Part shown: in pieces, positions 34,172-43,238 of the stretch | Numbering within the stretch: position 1 is the stretch's first letter | How the letters are laid out: each line of letters begins with the position of its first letter | Source of the DNA: a virus | Length of the DNA stretch: 64,000 bases | Virus record (IMG/VR): IMGVR_UViG_3300037245_002163 | Span: 1-64,000 of that record | Strand: one strand, 5' to 3' | Translations under genes and position numbers: made by a program | Notes under the pieces: model-generated | Told to the model about the DNA's origin: nothing | Databases searched by the model: none | What the model saw: the letters and a program-made list of their open reading frames with translations, nothing else

Positions 34172-36097
34172 ATGGCACGCACATGGATTCGACAAGATAT
34201 CCAAATCGGGAGTACGCAAGACACTCTCGCTGGATTCGTAGATAACACATCGCCGGCTTCCACAATGGAGTCGGCAGCCAGCACAATCACGGACGACCTG
34301 AATAATCTTCGGTCAATCGCTTCGCTGCACCTCGATGGGCAGTCGAACAATTGGTACGACGATCTCATCGCTCCGAGCACGCTGGAAACCGGCACCAAGC
34401 GAGGGATCAACACGCTGAATGACGGCCTTCACGCGGTTGAAAAGAAGCGCGTTCTGCGGGAGGTTCAAAATCTCGAAGACGTGACTGTTGCTGCGGGCGA
34501 TGCGGCGACGGGAACACTGACTTCCACGGGGCAGCCCGCGAACGACGACGACGTTACGATCGGAAGCCAGGTTTACACTTGGAAGACGATTCTGACTGGC
34601 GCTGCGGACGAAGTGTTCATCGGCGGCACTCAGGCGCTCTCCATGGAGAACCTACGCCGCGCCATCAATGACGATGGGACCGCGGGCACTAACTACGGCA
34701 CCGGCACTGTTGCCAACGCCGATGTGACGGCCACGGACACGGCGACCACGGTTATCGTGACGGCCATTCTTGCCGGCACAGTCGGTAACTCGATTGCCAC
34801 GACTGAGAACGGTGCGAACACGGACTGGACCAGCGGTGCAACGCTCGCTGGCGGTACGGATTCAAACTGGGTGATTCTTACGCTCTCCGAGGTTCCTTCG
34901 CAGGACACCGCAGCGGTTGGCGCAGTCACCACGTTGGGCACCGTAGTCGCGTTCCACGCGGGCAGCTTCGGCACGCACTCGCTCGATGAGGTTGCAGGGC
35001 CAACGGCTATTTCGCCGTTGAACCTTGTACACGTTATTGACGCGGCGACGCATGACCCGATCTTGTCGGGTGGCACGGTCGTTTACGGTCTCTTGCAGAC
35101 TGAGACCGCAACCGATGAGCACACGATGACGGGCACAACCGCGTTCCGTGTGCAGATTTCGTTTGTTCGGGTCAACACCGGAACCGATGATCTCGAAGCG
35201 GTTCCGACCAGCGACATTCAGGGCAAGACGATTCACTACCAGTCGCATGAGCGAGTTCGGCTCGAAGACTTGAACGAGTACGACTTCCTTGGCGGGGGCA
35301 TCATCGATATCCCGGCGGGTACGACTGTCACTCGTCAGGTTGGCTACGACAACCAGGGTGTCACCCCGGTTGACTTGGGCACGAATGCGATTCTCGACCT
35401 TGAAGGCGCGGGGCTCTCATGGTCGGTTCGCGATGACCTAGAGGCGACTCTCTTCGAGATCGTTGAAGGTTCGTCGGGCGGCACTTCGCAGGTAAACATT
35501 CACAGCGATGTGGACGAGTTCGATGTGGATGCGGTGGTCAATGACTTCACCGCGGGCGTCACGGTCGGCAGTGGCGGTGCTCGACCTATCGCGGTTGGCG
35601 TCACTAGCGGCGAGATCGCAACCACGGCGGGCAATCTTCGGATTATCGCAGCCGACGAAATGTACTTCGATGACGTGAACCAGACGGGTTCCACGTGGGC
35701 ACAAACGGACGGTATCAAGCTCTCCGAGACCACGGGGGAATGGGATGCCTTCGAAACGGCTTTCGGCGAAGTCTCATTGCTCAATGCGATTCAGCAAGCC
35801 TACAGTGGGCAGATCCGAACCAAGGTCCAGGCGACGCTCACGGCGAACGTCACGCTGAGCAACGATGTGAACGGTCCAGGCACCGCGCATAACAATACCG
35901 ATGTGGACTTGGCACCGTTCGATAACGTCACGTTCAACACGGACGTTGACGTGTTCCTGAATGGTGAGCTAATGCGCTACACGGACGACGTAGTTGCGGG
36001 TGGCACGCCGGCCGAAGGTGACTTGCAGTTTCTCTTCAATTTGAAGGGGACCGGCACGAAGCCCGACCAAATCACAGTGATCGTCAACGGACAGTAA
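34172..36097 (+). CDS. Large virion/appendage protein
   Basis: 641 residues with ribosome binding site AAGGGGGA. Residues about 105-220 contain a recurring phage structural module: GTLTSTGQPANDDDVTIGSQ, SMENLRRAINDDGTAG, IVTAILAGTVGNSIATTENG. The remainder is beta-rich, Thr/Gly/Asp-rich. Lower GC than neighbours. Could be a tail tube, sheath-like or fibre protein; the exact role is not determinable. Confidence 0.5.
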   Translation: MARTWIRQDIQIGSTQDTLAGFVDNTSPASTMESAASTITDDLNNLRSIASLHLDGQSNNWYDDLIAPSTLETGTKRGINTLNDGLHAVEKKRVLREVQNLEDVTVAAGDAATGTLTSTGQPANDDDVTIGSQVYTWKTILTGAADEVFIGGTQALSMENLRRAINDDGTAGTNYGTGTVANADVTATDTATTVIVTAILAGTVGNSIATTENGANTDWTSGATLAGGTDSNWVILTLSEVPSQDTAAVGAVTTLGTVVAFHAGSFGTHSLDEVAGPTAISPLNLVHVIDAATHDPILSGGTVVYGLLQTETATDEHTMTGTTAFRVQISFVRVNTGTDDLEAVPTSDIQGKTIHYQSHERVRLEDLNEYDFLGGGIIDIPAGTTVTRQVGYDNQGVTPVDLGTNAILDLEGAGLSWSVRDDLEATLFEIVEGSSGGTSQVNIHSDVDEFDVDAVVNDFTAGVTVGSGGARPIAVGVTSGEIATTAGNLRIIAADEMYFDDVNQTGSTWAQTDGIKLSETTGEWDAFETAFGEVSLLNAIQQAYSGQIRTKVQATLTANVTLSNDVNGPGTAHNNTDVDLAPFDNVTFNTDVDVFLNGELMRYTDDVVAGGTPAEGDLQFLFNLKGTGTKPDQITVIVNGQ

Positions 36098-36100
36098 TCA

Positions 36101-36712
36101 ATGCTTGAACACGTTCTCGGTAAGGTAGAAGTCTCTGGCCAAATCGGAGACAAGCTCGATGAGGCTCTAAAGGGGGCCGAGAACGAGGTTCAACAGCGCA
36201 AGGGGATGCAGGCCGGTTGCCAGCTATCCGCGAAAGCGGTAGCCGGCTTGCTTCCACACGTTGACAAAGCCTTTGATGAGGGGGAGCTAGATGGGCTCTC
36301 CGCGCTCGAAATGAAGGGGCTTCTAAAGAAGTGGCTCGTGCGCGGGATGGAAGCCACGGAGAACCTGTATAAGCGCGCTCAGGCCGAAGAGATGGTCGCC
36401 GCTGGCAAGGTCGCCGCGATGAATCTCGCCGTGACGATCACCAAGCGGTATCACGACTCCGCAGCGGCACGCGCCCGGCAACTTACCGCGCCCGATGAGT
36501 CTGAGACTGAGGCCGAAGCCGGCGAGCGTCGGAGGGGCCGTAAGCACGGCGAGCACCCGGCGGGAAGCCCGCTCGATGAGCGCCGTGAGGCCGCAGCCGA
36601 AGAGGCCGTCGACAAGGCGCTCGCGGACGCGAAAGAGACGCCCAAAAAGCCGACTAAGAAGACCGCGCCGAAGAAAAGGCGCACCGTACGGCCGCCAAAG
36701 AAAGCGAAGTAA
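36101..36712 (+). CDS. Helical protein with basic Lys/Pro tail
   Basis: 203 residues. Helical body (LDEALKGAENEVQQRKGM...) and a C-terminal tail of Lys/Pro/Thr/Arg repeats (TPKKPTKKTAPKKRRT), like the basic tails at 24702 and 30670. In a virion-gene setting it might bind DNA inside the capsid or act as scaffold. Unproven. Confidence 0.45.
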   Translation: MLEHVLGKVEVSGQIGDKLDEALKGAENEVQQRKGMQAGCQLSAKAVAGLLPHVDKAFDEGELDGLSALEMKGLLKKWLVRGMEATENLYKRAQAEEMVAAGKVAAMNLAVTITKRYHDSAAARARQLTAPDESETEAEAGERRRGRKHGEHPAGSPLDERREAAAEEAVDKALADAKETPKKPTKKTAPKKRRTVRPPKKAK

Positions 36713-36715
36713 GCA

Positions 36716-37165
36716 GTGGCGGGAGCGCGCGATGAGCGAGTTGCCGACCTATTCTTTGTCGACACCACCGCCGAAGGGAACCCCGCAGAAGAGGGGCTAG
36801 TCCGCTATGTGAGCGGCGATCTTGTCGCGTTCCTAGGGGGTGTGGTCAAGAGCCTCACGACGGGCTCAGGGCTCAGCGAGGGAGCGCACCGTGCGCTCGA
36901 TCAGCTCATCCATGGCATCGCGGAGAACAGCTTCGAGGAAATGACCTACGCCGGCAACAAGGTCACGGCGATCATTGTGTGGACCGATGCGGGCAAAACA
37001 ACGAAGATCCGCGAAGAGCTGTTCACGTACACGGGGAACCAGGCGACGACGATCGTCACCAAGCAATACGATGTGGCGGGGGCATTGATCGTGGGCGAAA
37101 CGATGACTGAGACACTGAGCTACACCGGCACCAAGATCGACGATATCACGCGGGTCATGAGCTAA
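36716..37165 (+). CDS. Putative virion protein
   Basis: 149 residues from GTG. N-terminal helical half, C-terminal beta-strands of the form YAGNKVTAIIVWTDAGKTTK and YTGNQATTIVTKQYDVAG, a repeated YTGNxxT strand unit typical of tail-fibre-associated proteins. One-base overlap with the next gene (TAATGG). Confidence 0.5.
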   Translation: MAGARDERVADLFFVDTTAEGNPAEEGLVRYVSGDLVAFLGGVVKSLTTGSGLSEGAHRALDQLIHGIAENSFEEMTYAGNKVTAIIVWTDAGKTTKIREELFTYTGNQATTIVTKQYDVAGALIVGETMTETLSYTGTKIDDITRVMS

Positions 37166-38022
37166 TGGCCGGCGTCGTAGTCGTCAATCAACCGCCGGTC
37201 ACGCTCTACGATTCGAGCGGCAATGAGATCGCGCCGTCCACCGAAGCCACGCTAGAGGCCGCGCGGGTGCTGTTGGTGGCGCTCGAAGGCAAAGACTACG
37301 CGACGCAAGCGACGCTCGCCACGCGCGCTAGCGAAGCCACGCTCGAAGCGGCGCGAGTGCTGTTGGTATCCCTGGACGGTAAAGACTTCGCCACGGAGAC
37401 GACCCAAGTGGCCTTGGGCGTCATTCTGAGCGCCATCGAAGTCAAGGTGGCCACGGAGACTACGCTTGCGACGCGGGCCAGCGAAACCACGCTGGCTCTG
37501 ACGAAGGGTGTGCTGGACACGATCTACACACGACAGAACGACCGCAACCAGAAGACCCAGCTCACCAACGGAACCCTCGACGTAACCGTTACGGCCGACG
37601 CGTCGATCAACCGCCTACAGATCGCTGGCAAGGTATCGGTCACTGGCGCAATCGCACCCCCGGCCACGACACAAGTGCTCATCCATGCCGACACTCCGCT
37701 GACAGTAGGTAGTCACGATTCGGTCTACGTGATTCCTGATGGGGAGGTGTTTCATATTCAAGAGATTCACCAAGGCAATGAAGATCCAACGAAGGGCGCA
37801 TCTGTTGAAATCATCTACTACAACGGGACAGAGCACTTGCTTGAACGGGTCTACTCCGCAGGCTCAACGGTGACGATTGGCTACCCGGAGATCAACGCGG
37901 CGAGGGATGGAACGTCGATGGTCGGCAACGCAGGCGGCACGAACACGATCATCACTCGCCGCCTAAAGTATTCAGGTTCCAACATTGCAATCGAAACAGA
38001 GGTCGTGGGGTACGTTGTATGA
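37165..38022 (+). CDS. Tail-fibre-type protein with 30-residue repeats
   Basis: 285 residues. Residues about 27-85 contain two close 30-residue repeats starting EATLEAARVLLV and including ATLATRASE, then a partial third. Such LATRASEATL units form trimeric coiled stalks in phage fibres. The C-terminal domain (SHDSVYVIPDGEVFHIQEIH...) is encoded by visibly more AT-rich DNA, suggesting a swapped receptor-facing domain. Stop overlaps the next gene. Confidence 0.6.
   Translation: MAGVVVVNQPPVTLYDSSGNEIAPSTEATLEAARVLLVALEGKDYATQATLATRASEATLEAARVLLVSLDGKDFATETTQVALGVILSAIEVKVATETTLATRASETTLALTKGVLDTIYTRQNDRNQKTQLTNGTLDVTVTADASINRLQIAGKVSVTGAIAPPATTQVLIHADTPLTVGSHDSVYVIPDGEVFHIQEIHQGNEDPTKGASVEIIYYNGTEHLLERVYSAGSTVTIGYPEINAARDGTSMVGNAGGTNTIITRRLKYSGSNIAIETEVVGYVV
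37243..37422 (+). repeat. Tandem 90-bp coding repeat
   Basis: GAAGCCACGCT begins one unit at 37243 and a second at 37333, exactly 90 bp apart; together they encode the EATLEAARVLLV... fibre repeats. Confidence 0.65.
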
Positions 38023-39266
38023 GGGTGCTCTACATCGAGTACGCGCTTTGGAAGCAGATCACGCAGACGCGGGGCTTCACCGCGTTCCATGAGGTCGTCA
38101 CAACGGATACCTTGCGGGTGTGGTCGGGAATGCCCGAAGTGGTCTACGCCGCCGACGTGGAGCCCGCCAACTTCGCGGACTGGCAGGCCGCCTTCCCCAG
38201 CTCGACCCTTGTGCTGGGCGAGGATACTGCGCTTGCGAATATCGCGGGCCTTGGCGCTACGCTGCAACCCCGAAGTGCGGATGGCACGCCGCAAACGGCG
38301 GGTCAAAATCTCACGCTGGGCCAGCTCGCTTTCACGCGAGCGGACGACGGCACTGAGCCCATGAACGTCAACGGCGAGGCTTCCGGCACTCCCGTGAACC
38401 TTTGGAACGGCACGGGTGGCGGTGATACCGGAGCTGACTGGCCCGCATCGGGCACCGGATCAGAGCAAGCCGCAGCGGACGCCGGGGCCGGCACAAACGG
38501 CTGGGATACCGGGGTCGCTGCGCAGAACGACGCTACCGATTTCGACAACGGCTCCCTAGTGGATGTGGATGCGCTCTACGGCGATTTGCAGTTTCAGATC
38601 AATCCGCAGGCGTGGCCCGCAACTTCACGGCTTCGGGTCGGGTTTCTCGATGCGTCGAACAATCTCGTGGGCAACTGGCGTCGGGCCGAAAACTACACGA
38701 CGAATATGGATCTCGGCATTTGGCAGCCCGTGTCGATTCCGATCGTGGACTTTGCGCTCACAGGGCAAGTGCAAAAGCTCCACTTTGAGTACCGGAGTAC
38801 CAGCGGGCAGCACCACTACTTCGACGATATCAAGCTCGTGCCATCGGGTGGGAACGGTCCCTACCGCTTTCGGGTGGCCGCGCCTAATGCGCTCACGCGC
38901 TACCACGTATCGATGATTGTGTTCATGGTGAGCGGCCCAACCGCGGGCTGGACTTCGACCAGCTTTGCGAACATTTCGGCGCTCTCGAAGGGGGTCATTT
39001 TGCGCCAGCGCCGGATCTCCGATGGGGCCGTGCTTTGGAGCTTCAACTCAAAGGATAATGTGGAGCTGTTCGGTCGCTACCATCCCCAAGACGATATTGA
39101 GTTCGCCGATGGCACTTTGCTTGTCGGGTTCATGGTCAAGCCCGGCAAGGCGAGCATCGTGGTGAGCGATGACGCGGTGTTGGAGTTCGTAGTGCGGGAT
39201 GACTTGAGCGCACTGGCCGCCGCCCGCGCATTCGCGCACTACGGGGTAGAGGTACTAGAGCCATGA
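38019..39266 (+). CDS. Putative virion adhesin with carbohydrate-binding-like domain
   Basis: 415 residues. After an N-terminal capsid/tail-attachment region, the centre (about 150-290) has a jelly-roll pattern: SLVDVDALYGDLQFQINPQA, RLRVGFLDASNNLVGNWR, LHFEYRSTSGQHHYFDDIKL, similar to carbohydrate-binding modules. The C-terminal third is another beta domain. Probably part of an adhesion device. No enzyme motifs. Confidence 0.5.
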   Translation: MRVLYIEYALWKQITQTRGFTAFHEVVTTDTLRVWSGMPEVVYAADVEPANFADWQAAFPSSTLVLGEDTALANIAGLGATLQPRSADGTPQTAGQNLTLGQLAFTRADDGTEPMNVNGEASGTPVNLWNGTGGGDTGADWPASGTGSEQAAADAGAGTNGWDTGVAAQNDATDFDNGSLVDVDALYGDLQFQINPQAWPATSRLRVGFLDASNNLVGNWRRAENYTTNMDLGIWQPVSIPIVDFALTGQVQKLHFEYRSTSGQHHYFDDIKLVPSGGNGPYRFRVAAPNALTRYHVSMIVFMVSGPTAGWTSTSFANISALSKGVILRQRRISDGAVLWSFNSKDNVELFGRYHPQDDIEFADGTLLVGFMVKPGKASIVVSDDAVLEFVVRDDLSALAAARAFAHYGVEVLEP

Positions 39267-39985
39267 GTATCAGCATGAAGCGGTCGCCCGTGACGAGCGA
39301 TGGTCGACCCATCTACCTCACGAGCCGATTTCGAGGCAACGTCGATCCGTTCTTCGCGGGCTCAGGGGATAATGAGAACGGGCGCGGGCAAGACGATCTG
39401 TTTTGCTTGCATTGGGCGACGGCGCCAACCGAGGCCGAAGACAAGACGCAAACCTTTGGGTTCTGCGACTGGATCTACATCGCCAAGGGCACGGTGCAGT
39501 GGTGCAACGCGGGGCCGGGGGATTACGTGAGCTTTCACGCGTTCGCGCCAGCGACCACGGTCACGCCGAACACGGATGCGGGCAACTGCAATCTCGTAGC
39601 CACGGGCTTGGGGTTCAACACCATTATCCCCGCAGCGGGCAACGGCTCACACGACTACGCCGACCCCGTTCCGGTCCCGGCCTTCAATGCAGCCGGCGAG
39701 CCCAACGGGCACTGGCTATGGAGCGAGCCCGACGCCGGCAAGGGCGACATGACGTTCAAGGGCGACGGCGCTCAAATGTATAACCTCTACGACGCTACGC
39801 TCCCGTTGGTCTATTGGATCAAAAAGCTCCCGTTGATCGGCAACCATAGTGCGTTGCTCCAACCCGAAACCAAGGCCCGTAAGGTGCTCCCCCATTGGAA
39901 GTTCAAAGTGACCGTCCACAACGAATCGCTAGGCGCGCTCCAAGCGACCTGGCATTTGGATTGCGCACGGAAGAGCACGTTATGA
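39263..39985 (+). CDS. Putative virion protein, last of the appendage set
   Basis: 240 residues. Beta- and Trp/Tyr-rich (FGFCDWIYIAKGTVQWCNAG, YVSFHAFAPATT, HWLWSEPDAG). Start overlaps the previous stop. Likely a partner of the adhesin upstream; no known domain. Confidence 0.45.
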   Translation: MSISMKRSPVTSDGRPIYLTSRFRGNVDPFFAGSGDNENGRGQDDLFCLHWATAPTEAEDKTQTFGFCDWIYIAKGTVQWCNAGPGDYVSFHAFAPATTVTPNTDAGNCNLVATGLGFNTIIPAAGNGSHDYADPVPVPAFNAAGEPNGHWLWSEPDAGKGDMTFKGDGAQMYNLYDATLPLVYWIKKLPLIGNHSALLQPETKARKVLPHWKFKVTVHNESLGALQATWHLDCARKSTL

Positions 39986-40006
39986 GTAGCACGCAAAGGG
40001 GGGTTT

Positions 40007-40912
40007 ATGCGCGCACTGGTTTTAGGGGGAGGGGGCAGTAAGGGTCCGTATCATTTAGGTGCGATCACTTCGCTGCTTTCGCAGGGATACCGATTTGACT
40101 TGTTCGCGGGGGTGAGCGTGGGGGCGCTCATGGCCGCATACCTAGCGCAGTTCGATGACCGCGATGTGCTCATAGGCCATCGCGCGTTGGTCGATATCAT
40201 GATGCGGCTCAACACGACTGACGTGTGGCGCAATTGGAAGTTCTGGCGTCGCGTCGCCGGCCTTTGGAAGACGAGCATCTACAACTCATCGGGGCTCCAT
40301 GCGCTCATCGAAAAGAGCGTGGACCCAAAGAAGATCCGTGAGAGCGGTAAGAAGCTGCGCATCGGCGCCGTGGATCTCTACAGTCGCGGGTACGAAGTGT
40401 TCGATGAGACCTATGTTCCGCTCAACAAAGCCATCGCCGCCAGTGCTTCACTGCCGTTCGCATTCTCGCCCGTGAGCATGGGCGGGAGCTTGTGGGTCGA
40501 CGGGGGTGTACGCGCCATGACGCCTTTGGCATCGGCTATCGAAGCGGGAGCAACCGACATAGTGGCGATCACGCTACAGCCCAAAGAGGCGAGCTTGAAG
40601 TTCAAAGACAAACCGAACGCGCTCGACATTGGGCTGCATTCGATTGATCTCATGAGCGACGAGATCGTGACGAAGGATATCAAGATCGCGCAGCTCTACA
40701 CGAAGATCAGGGGCCTAGAGCTACAGCTCGCCGGGGCGTGCGGCCATGCGCTCGACCACACCACGAACAAGCGGGCCGTGAAGGTGCTGCACATCCGGCC
40801 GCAGTTCGCCTTGAACGAGGATAGCGCCAAGTTCATGCCCGCCGAAGCCGTTCGCCTGTACCAACAGGGCCAGGAAGACGCTCAGCATGCGGTGTTTTTG
40901 GCCACGCCTTGA
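40007..40912 (+). CDS. Patatin-like phospholipase
   Basis: 301 residues with strong ribosome binding site AAAGGGGGG. GGGGSKG (about 7-13) forms the oxyanion hole, GVSVGA (Ser37) is the nucleophile elbow, and WVDGGVRAMTPL (Asp about 165) completes the Ser-Asp dyad. Patatin-fold enzymes hydrolyse acyl chains of membrane phospholipids. Phage copies are uncommon; possible roles are membrane attack at entry or lysis, or modulation of host membranes. No signal peptide, so it would start in the cytoplasm. A leaderless-type promoter overlaps its end. Confidence 0.9.
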   Translation: MRALVLGGGGSKGPYHLGAITSLLSQGYRFDLFAGVSVGALMAAYLAQFDDRDVLIGHRALVDIMMRLNTTDVWRNWKFWRRVAGLWKTSIYNSSGLHALIEKSVDPKKIRESGKKLRIGAVDLYSRGYEVFDETYVPLNKAIAASASLPFAFSPVSMGGSLWVDGGVRAMTPLASAIEAGATDIVAITLQPKEASLKFKDKPNALDIGLHSIDLMSDEIVTKDIKIAQLYTKIRGLELQLAGACGHALDHTTNKRAVKVLHIRPQFALNEDSAKFMPAEAVRLYQQGQEDAQHAVFLATP

Positions 40913-40938
40913 CTACCTAATCGACCGTCTATTATGCT
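40909..40938 (+). promoter_or_regulatory. Strong promoter, leaderless type
   Basis: TTGACT (40909-40914), 18-bp spacer, TATGCT (40933-40938), then 6 nt (GGGGAT) and ATG 40945. Best complete example of the leaderless architecture on the plus strand. Confidence 0.7.
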
Positions 40939-40944
40939 GGGGAT

Positions 40945-41601
40945 ATGGAGCCCCACTACCCATGGGACGATGAGCCCAACGTCGGCGCGACCGATGCGTA
41001 CGGGTATCGCTGCCGGCTGCGGCGCAATACGGACCTAGGAACGTGGTGCGGCTACGTGGTTATCCCCGCCGATCATCCGTGGTACGGGGTCTCGCTCTCC
41101 GACCTTGACGACGTGCGCGTGCATGGCGGCGTGACCTACTCCGGCGATAATCTGTACGAAGGGGAATGGGTCATAGGCTTCGACTGCGGCCATGCGTTCG
41201 ATCTGATCCCCAAGCTCATGACGGGCGAGCTGGGGAACGAGCCCCCGCTAGGCCCGCAAGGGATCTACCGGGACTACGACTACGCGATGGGCGAAGCCGC
41301 CGCGATAGCGCAGCAAGCGCAGCAAGCCGTGGCCAATCCCGATGACCCGCTCGACCGCAGCGACGAAGAGCTGACGCGTGCGCTCAAAAGGCTCCGCGGC
41401 GAAGTCGTGGCAAAGGCTCCCGAGCCCGGAGCGCCGCCAGAGTACGTGCGGCACCCGGACGAGACCGATGGGGAGTTCAAGCGGCGTATCATCGAAGACA
41501 ATGCCCGCGTCGCTGCCGGCATGGCGCCCCGTAGGCGCCCCAAGCTCTCCGCCGCCGCCGAAGCACGCATCGATGACCCGGAGCGCAAAGACCCATGGTA
41601 G
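40945..41601 (+). CDS. Unknown protein with internal SDEELT motif
   Basis: 218 residues. N-terminal beta domain (WCGYVVIPADHPWYGVSLSD...) includes GEWVIGFDCGHAFDLIPKLM. A linker holds DRSDEELTRALKRLRGE (about 139-155), the shared motif, and the C-terminus is basic and helical. Overlaps the next gene by 7 nt. The predicted mRNA is leaderless. No function known. Confidence 0.6.
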   Translation: MEPHYPWDDEPNVGATDAYGYRCRLRRNTDLGTWCGYVVIPADHPWYGVSLSDLDDVRVHGGVTYSGDNLYEGEWVIGFDCGHAFDLIPKLMTGELGNEPPLGPQGIYRDYDYAMGEAAAIAQQAQQAVANPDDPLDRSDEELTRALKRLRGEVVAKAPEPGAPPEYVRHPDETDGEFKRRIIEDNARVAAGMAPRRRPKLSAAAEARIDDPERKDPW

Positions 41602-42299
41602 GGGATAATGACGACACCACGGATCTGAGCGATGCGGCGCTCATGCGACGGCTCAAAAGGCTACGCGGCGAAGACGCACCAGAGCCCGAACCCAAGCCGA
41701 AGCGCGAGCGCAGCGCGTTCGATGGGATCGATCTGGGGATCGCGCCCCCGTATGAGCTGCCCGACTTGCATGAGCATGGGCTCATCGCGATGGATCATGA
41801 AATGAGCCGTTCGGAGCGGCACGATGCGATCGAGCATCGGCTCACGTGCAAGGTCATTCACGATGACATGGCCGAAGAGATTCAGAAGAGCATGCGCTTC
41901 GACCTACGGCTGCACCTTCCCGGCATGTTCCAACATACCAGCGCGGTTGTGTGCGAACGCTACGATGCTGGCACGCGCACGGCCGTGTTCCGGCCCATCG
42001 AAGAGCTGCCCCCGGTCCCGAAGCTCGTGCCCATGCCGGAGCCCACGGAGCCCGTGCTGTTGATCATCGGTCGAAGTGACCGCGCCGAAGAGTTTGCGCG
42101 GGTCCGCAATGTGGCTTGGAAGTCGGTTCGAACGAGCCGCGATTTGCGGGGCCATGCGCCCGGTACGAAGCTGATCGTGCTCGATGAGGGCTACCCGCAC
42201 AGCCCCGAAGAGCTGGAAAAGCTGTTGGCGTTGGCCGCCGACCGCGGCTACGAAGCGGAGATGGTGACCTTCGGCCGCACGTCCCCCTCCGAGTTCTGA
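41595..42299 (+). CDS. Unknown protein with N-terminal SDxxLxRRLKRLRG motif
   Basis: 234 residues. Residues 8-25 (TDLSDAALMRRLKRLRGE) are the shared motif, encoded partly by the same bases (GCTCAAAAGGCT) as in the upstream gene, which suggests duplication. Middle part is helical; the C-terminal 90 residues look like a Rossmann-like fold (LLIIGRSDRAEEFARVRNVA; KLIVLDEGYPHSPEE). Role unknown. Confidence 0.55.
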   Translation: MVGDNDDTTDLSDAALMRRLKRLRGEDAPEPEPKPKRERSAFDGIDLGIAPPYELPDLHEHGLIAMDHEMSRSERHDAIEHRLTCKVIHDDMAEEIQKSMRFDLRLHLPGMFQHTSAVVCERYDAGTRTAVFRPIEELPPVPKLVPMPEPTEPVLLIIGRSDRAEEFARVRNVAWKSVRTSRDLRGHAPGTKLIVLDEGYPHSPEELEKLLALAADRGYEAEMVTFGRTSPSEF

Positions 42300-42359
42300 T
42301 TATCCTTTGGTTGCGGTGGTGGCTTGGGAGCCTTGTCCGCTTCGTTTAGTTCCCCCCAT

Positions 42360-42389
42360 TTGCTCATACTTCATAGTCTGGCGTACGAT
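42360..42389 (+). promoter_or_regulatory. Promoter, leaderless type
   Basis: TTGCTC (42360-42365), 18-bp spacer, TACGAT (42384-42389), 7 nt, then ATG 42397. An earlier ATG at 42388 lies inside the -10 box and is unlikely to be used from this promoter. Confidence 0.55.
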
Positions 42390-42396
42390 GAGCCGT

Positions 42397-42786
42397 ATGG
42401 CCTCAGAAGAGAGCACTGTTGACCTGAGCGACGAAGAGCTGACGCAACGGCTTCGACTCGCGCGTGGGCAGAGTGCGGTGCGGGCTGCCACGGCCGACTC
42501 GATTGCCGATCAGCTTCGCAAGGGAGCCGACGCGATGAAGATCCGCGGCGTGAGCATTGACTCCGTGCTCATCGATGATCCGATCAGGGATATCGATCTC
42601 GTTCCGCTGCCGTCGATTACCGACCCTTACGACCCGAGCGTGTACGAACACAAGATCGAGCCCTATTGGGGAACGAGCACGGGGCGAATCACGACGCCGT
42701 ACGTTAGCCACACGGATATTGACGTGAAGGTGAGCGCCAACAGCACCGACCTACGCTTCGACAATTGCACCGGGGAAACGAAATGA
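42397..42786 (+). CDS. Unknown protein beginning with the SDEELT motif
   Basis: 129 residues from ATG 42397. STVDLSDEELTQRLRLARG (about 6-24) is the clearest copy of the shared motif; the rest is a compact alpha/beta domain with DAMKIRGVSIDSVLIDDPI. Stop overlaps the next start (ATGA). Function unknown. Confidence 0.55.
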   Translation: MASEESTVDLSDEELTQRLRLARGQSAVRAATADSIADQLRKGADAMKIRGVSIDSVLIDDPIRDIDLVPLPSITDPYDPSVYEHKIEPYWGTSTGRITTPYVSHTDIDVKVSANSTDLRFDNCTGETK

Positions 42787-43004
42787 GCGTCGAAGACCGC
42801 AGAGTACGCGACGCCGCTATCGAGTTAGCCGAAGCCACGCTCGACATGCTGAGCCGCCGCAACGCCCATCCGGTGTTGCACGTGAAACGTGCTTATCGCG
42901 CCGAAGTGACCGCGCTCAAAGAAGAGCAGTTCATGGTCAAGCTCATGACGTACCAACAGCGCAAGCGGCGACTGACGAGCGAAGCCTCAAAAGACCGTGT
43001 ATAA
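42783..43004 (+). CDS. Small helical protein
   Basis: 73 residues from ATG 42783. Amphipathic helices (RRVRDAAIELAEATLDMLSR, LMTYQQRKRRLTSEASK). Coupled to the upstream gene. Unrecognised. Confidence 0.5.
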   Translation: MSVEDRRVRDAAIELAEATLDMLSRRNAHPVLHVKRAYRAEVTALKEEQFMVKLMTYQQRKRRLTSEASKDRV

Positions 43005-43018
43005 AGCCCGCGGGGGCC

Positions 43019-43231
43019 ATGGATCTGGAGACGTTCGTAGAGCACGCGGCACGTTATGCCGCGTTGCAAAAGAAGCTCACTCGTAAAGCGTTGCTGCAAG
43101 CGATTGACGGGCGGGATAGTCTGCACCCGGAGGACGCGGATCACTTGGCTGACTTTCTCGATGAGATCAGTGCTGACTTGAGCGATGAGGGGGAGACCCT
43201 TCGACTCGCAGAAGCGGTGCGCGGAAGATAA
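43019..43231 (+). CDS. Small acidic helical protein, SDEGE variant of shared motif
   Basis: 70 residues. AALQKKLTRKALLQAIDGRD, then a C-terminal ADLSDEGETLRLAEAVRG that resembles the SDEELT motif of the preceding genes. A GTGTATAAAG segment upstream could be a -10 box. Unknown role. Confidence 0.5.
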   Translation: MDLETFVEHAARYAALQKKLTRKALLQAIDGRDSLHPEDADHLADFLDEISADLSDEGETLRLAEAVRGR

Positions 43232-43238
43232 CCCAGCC

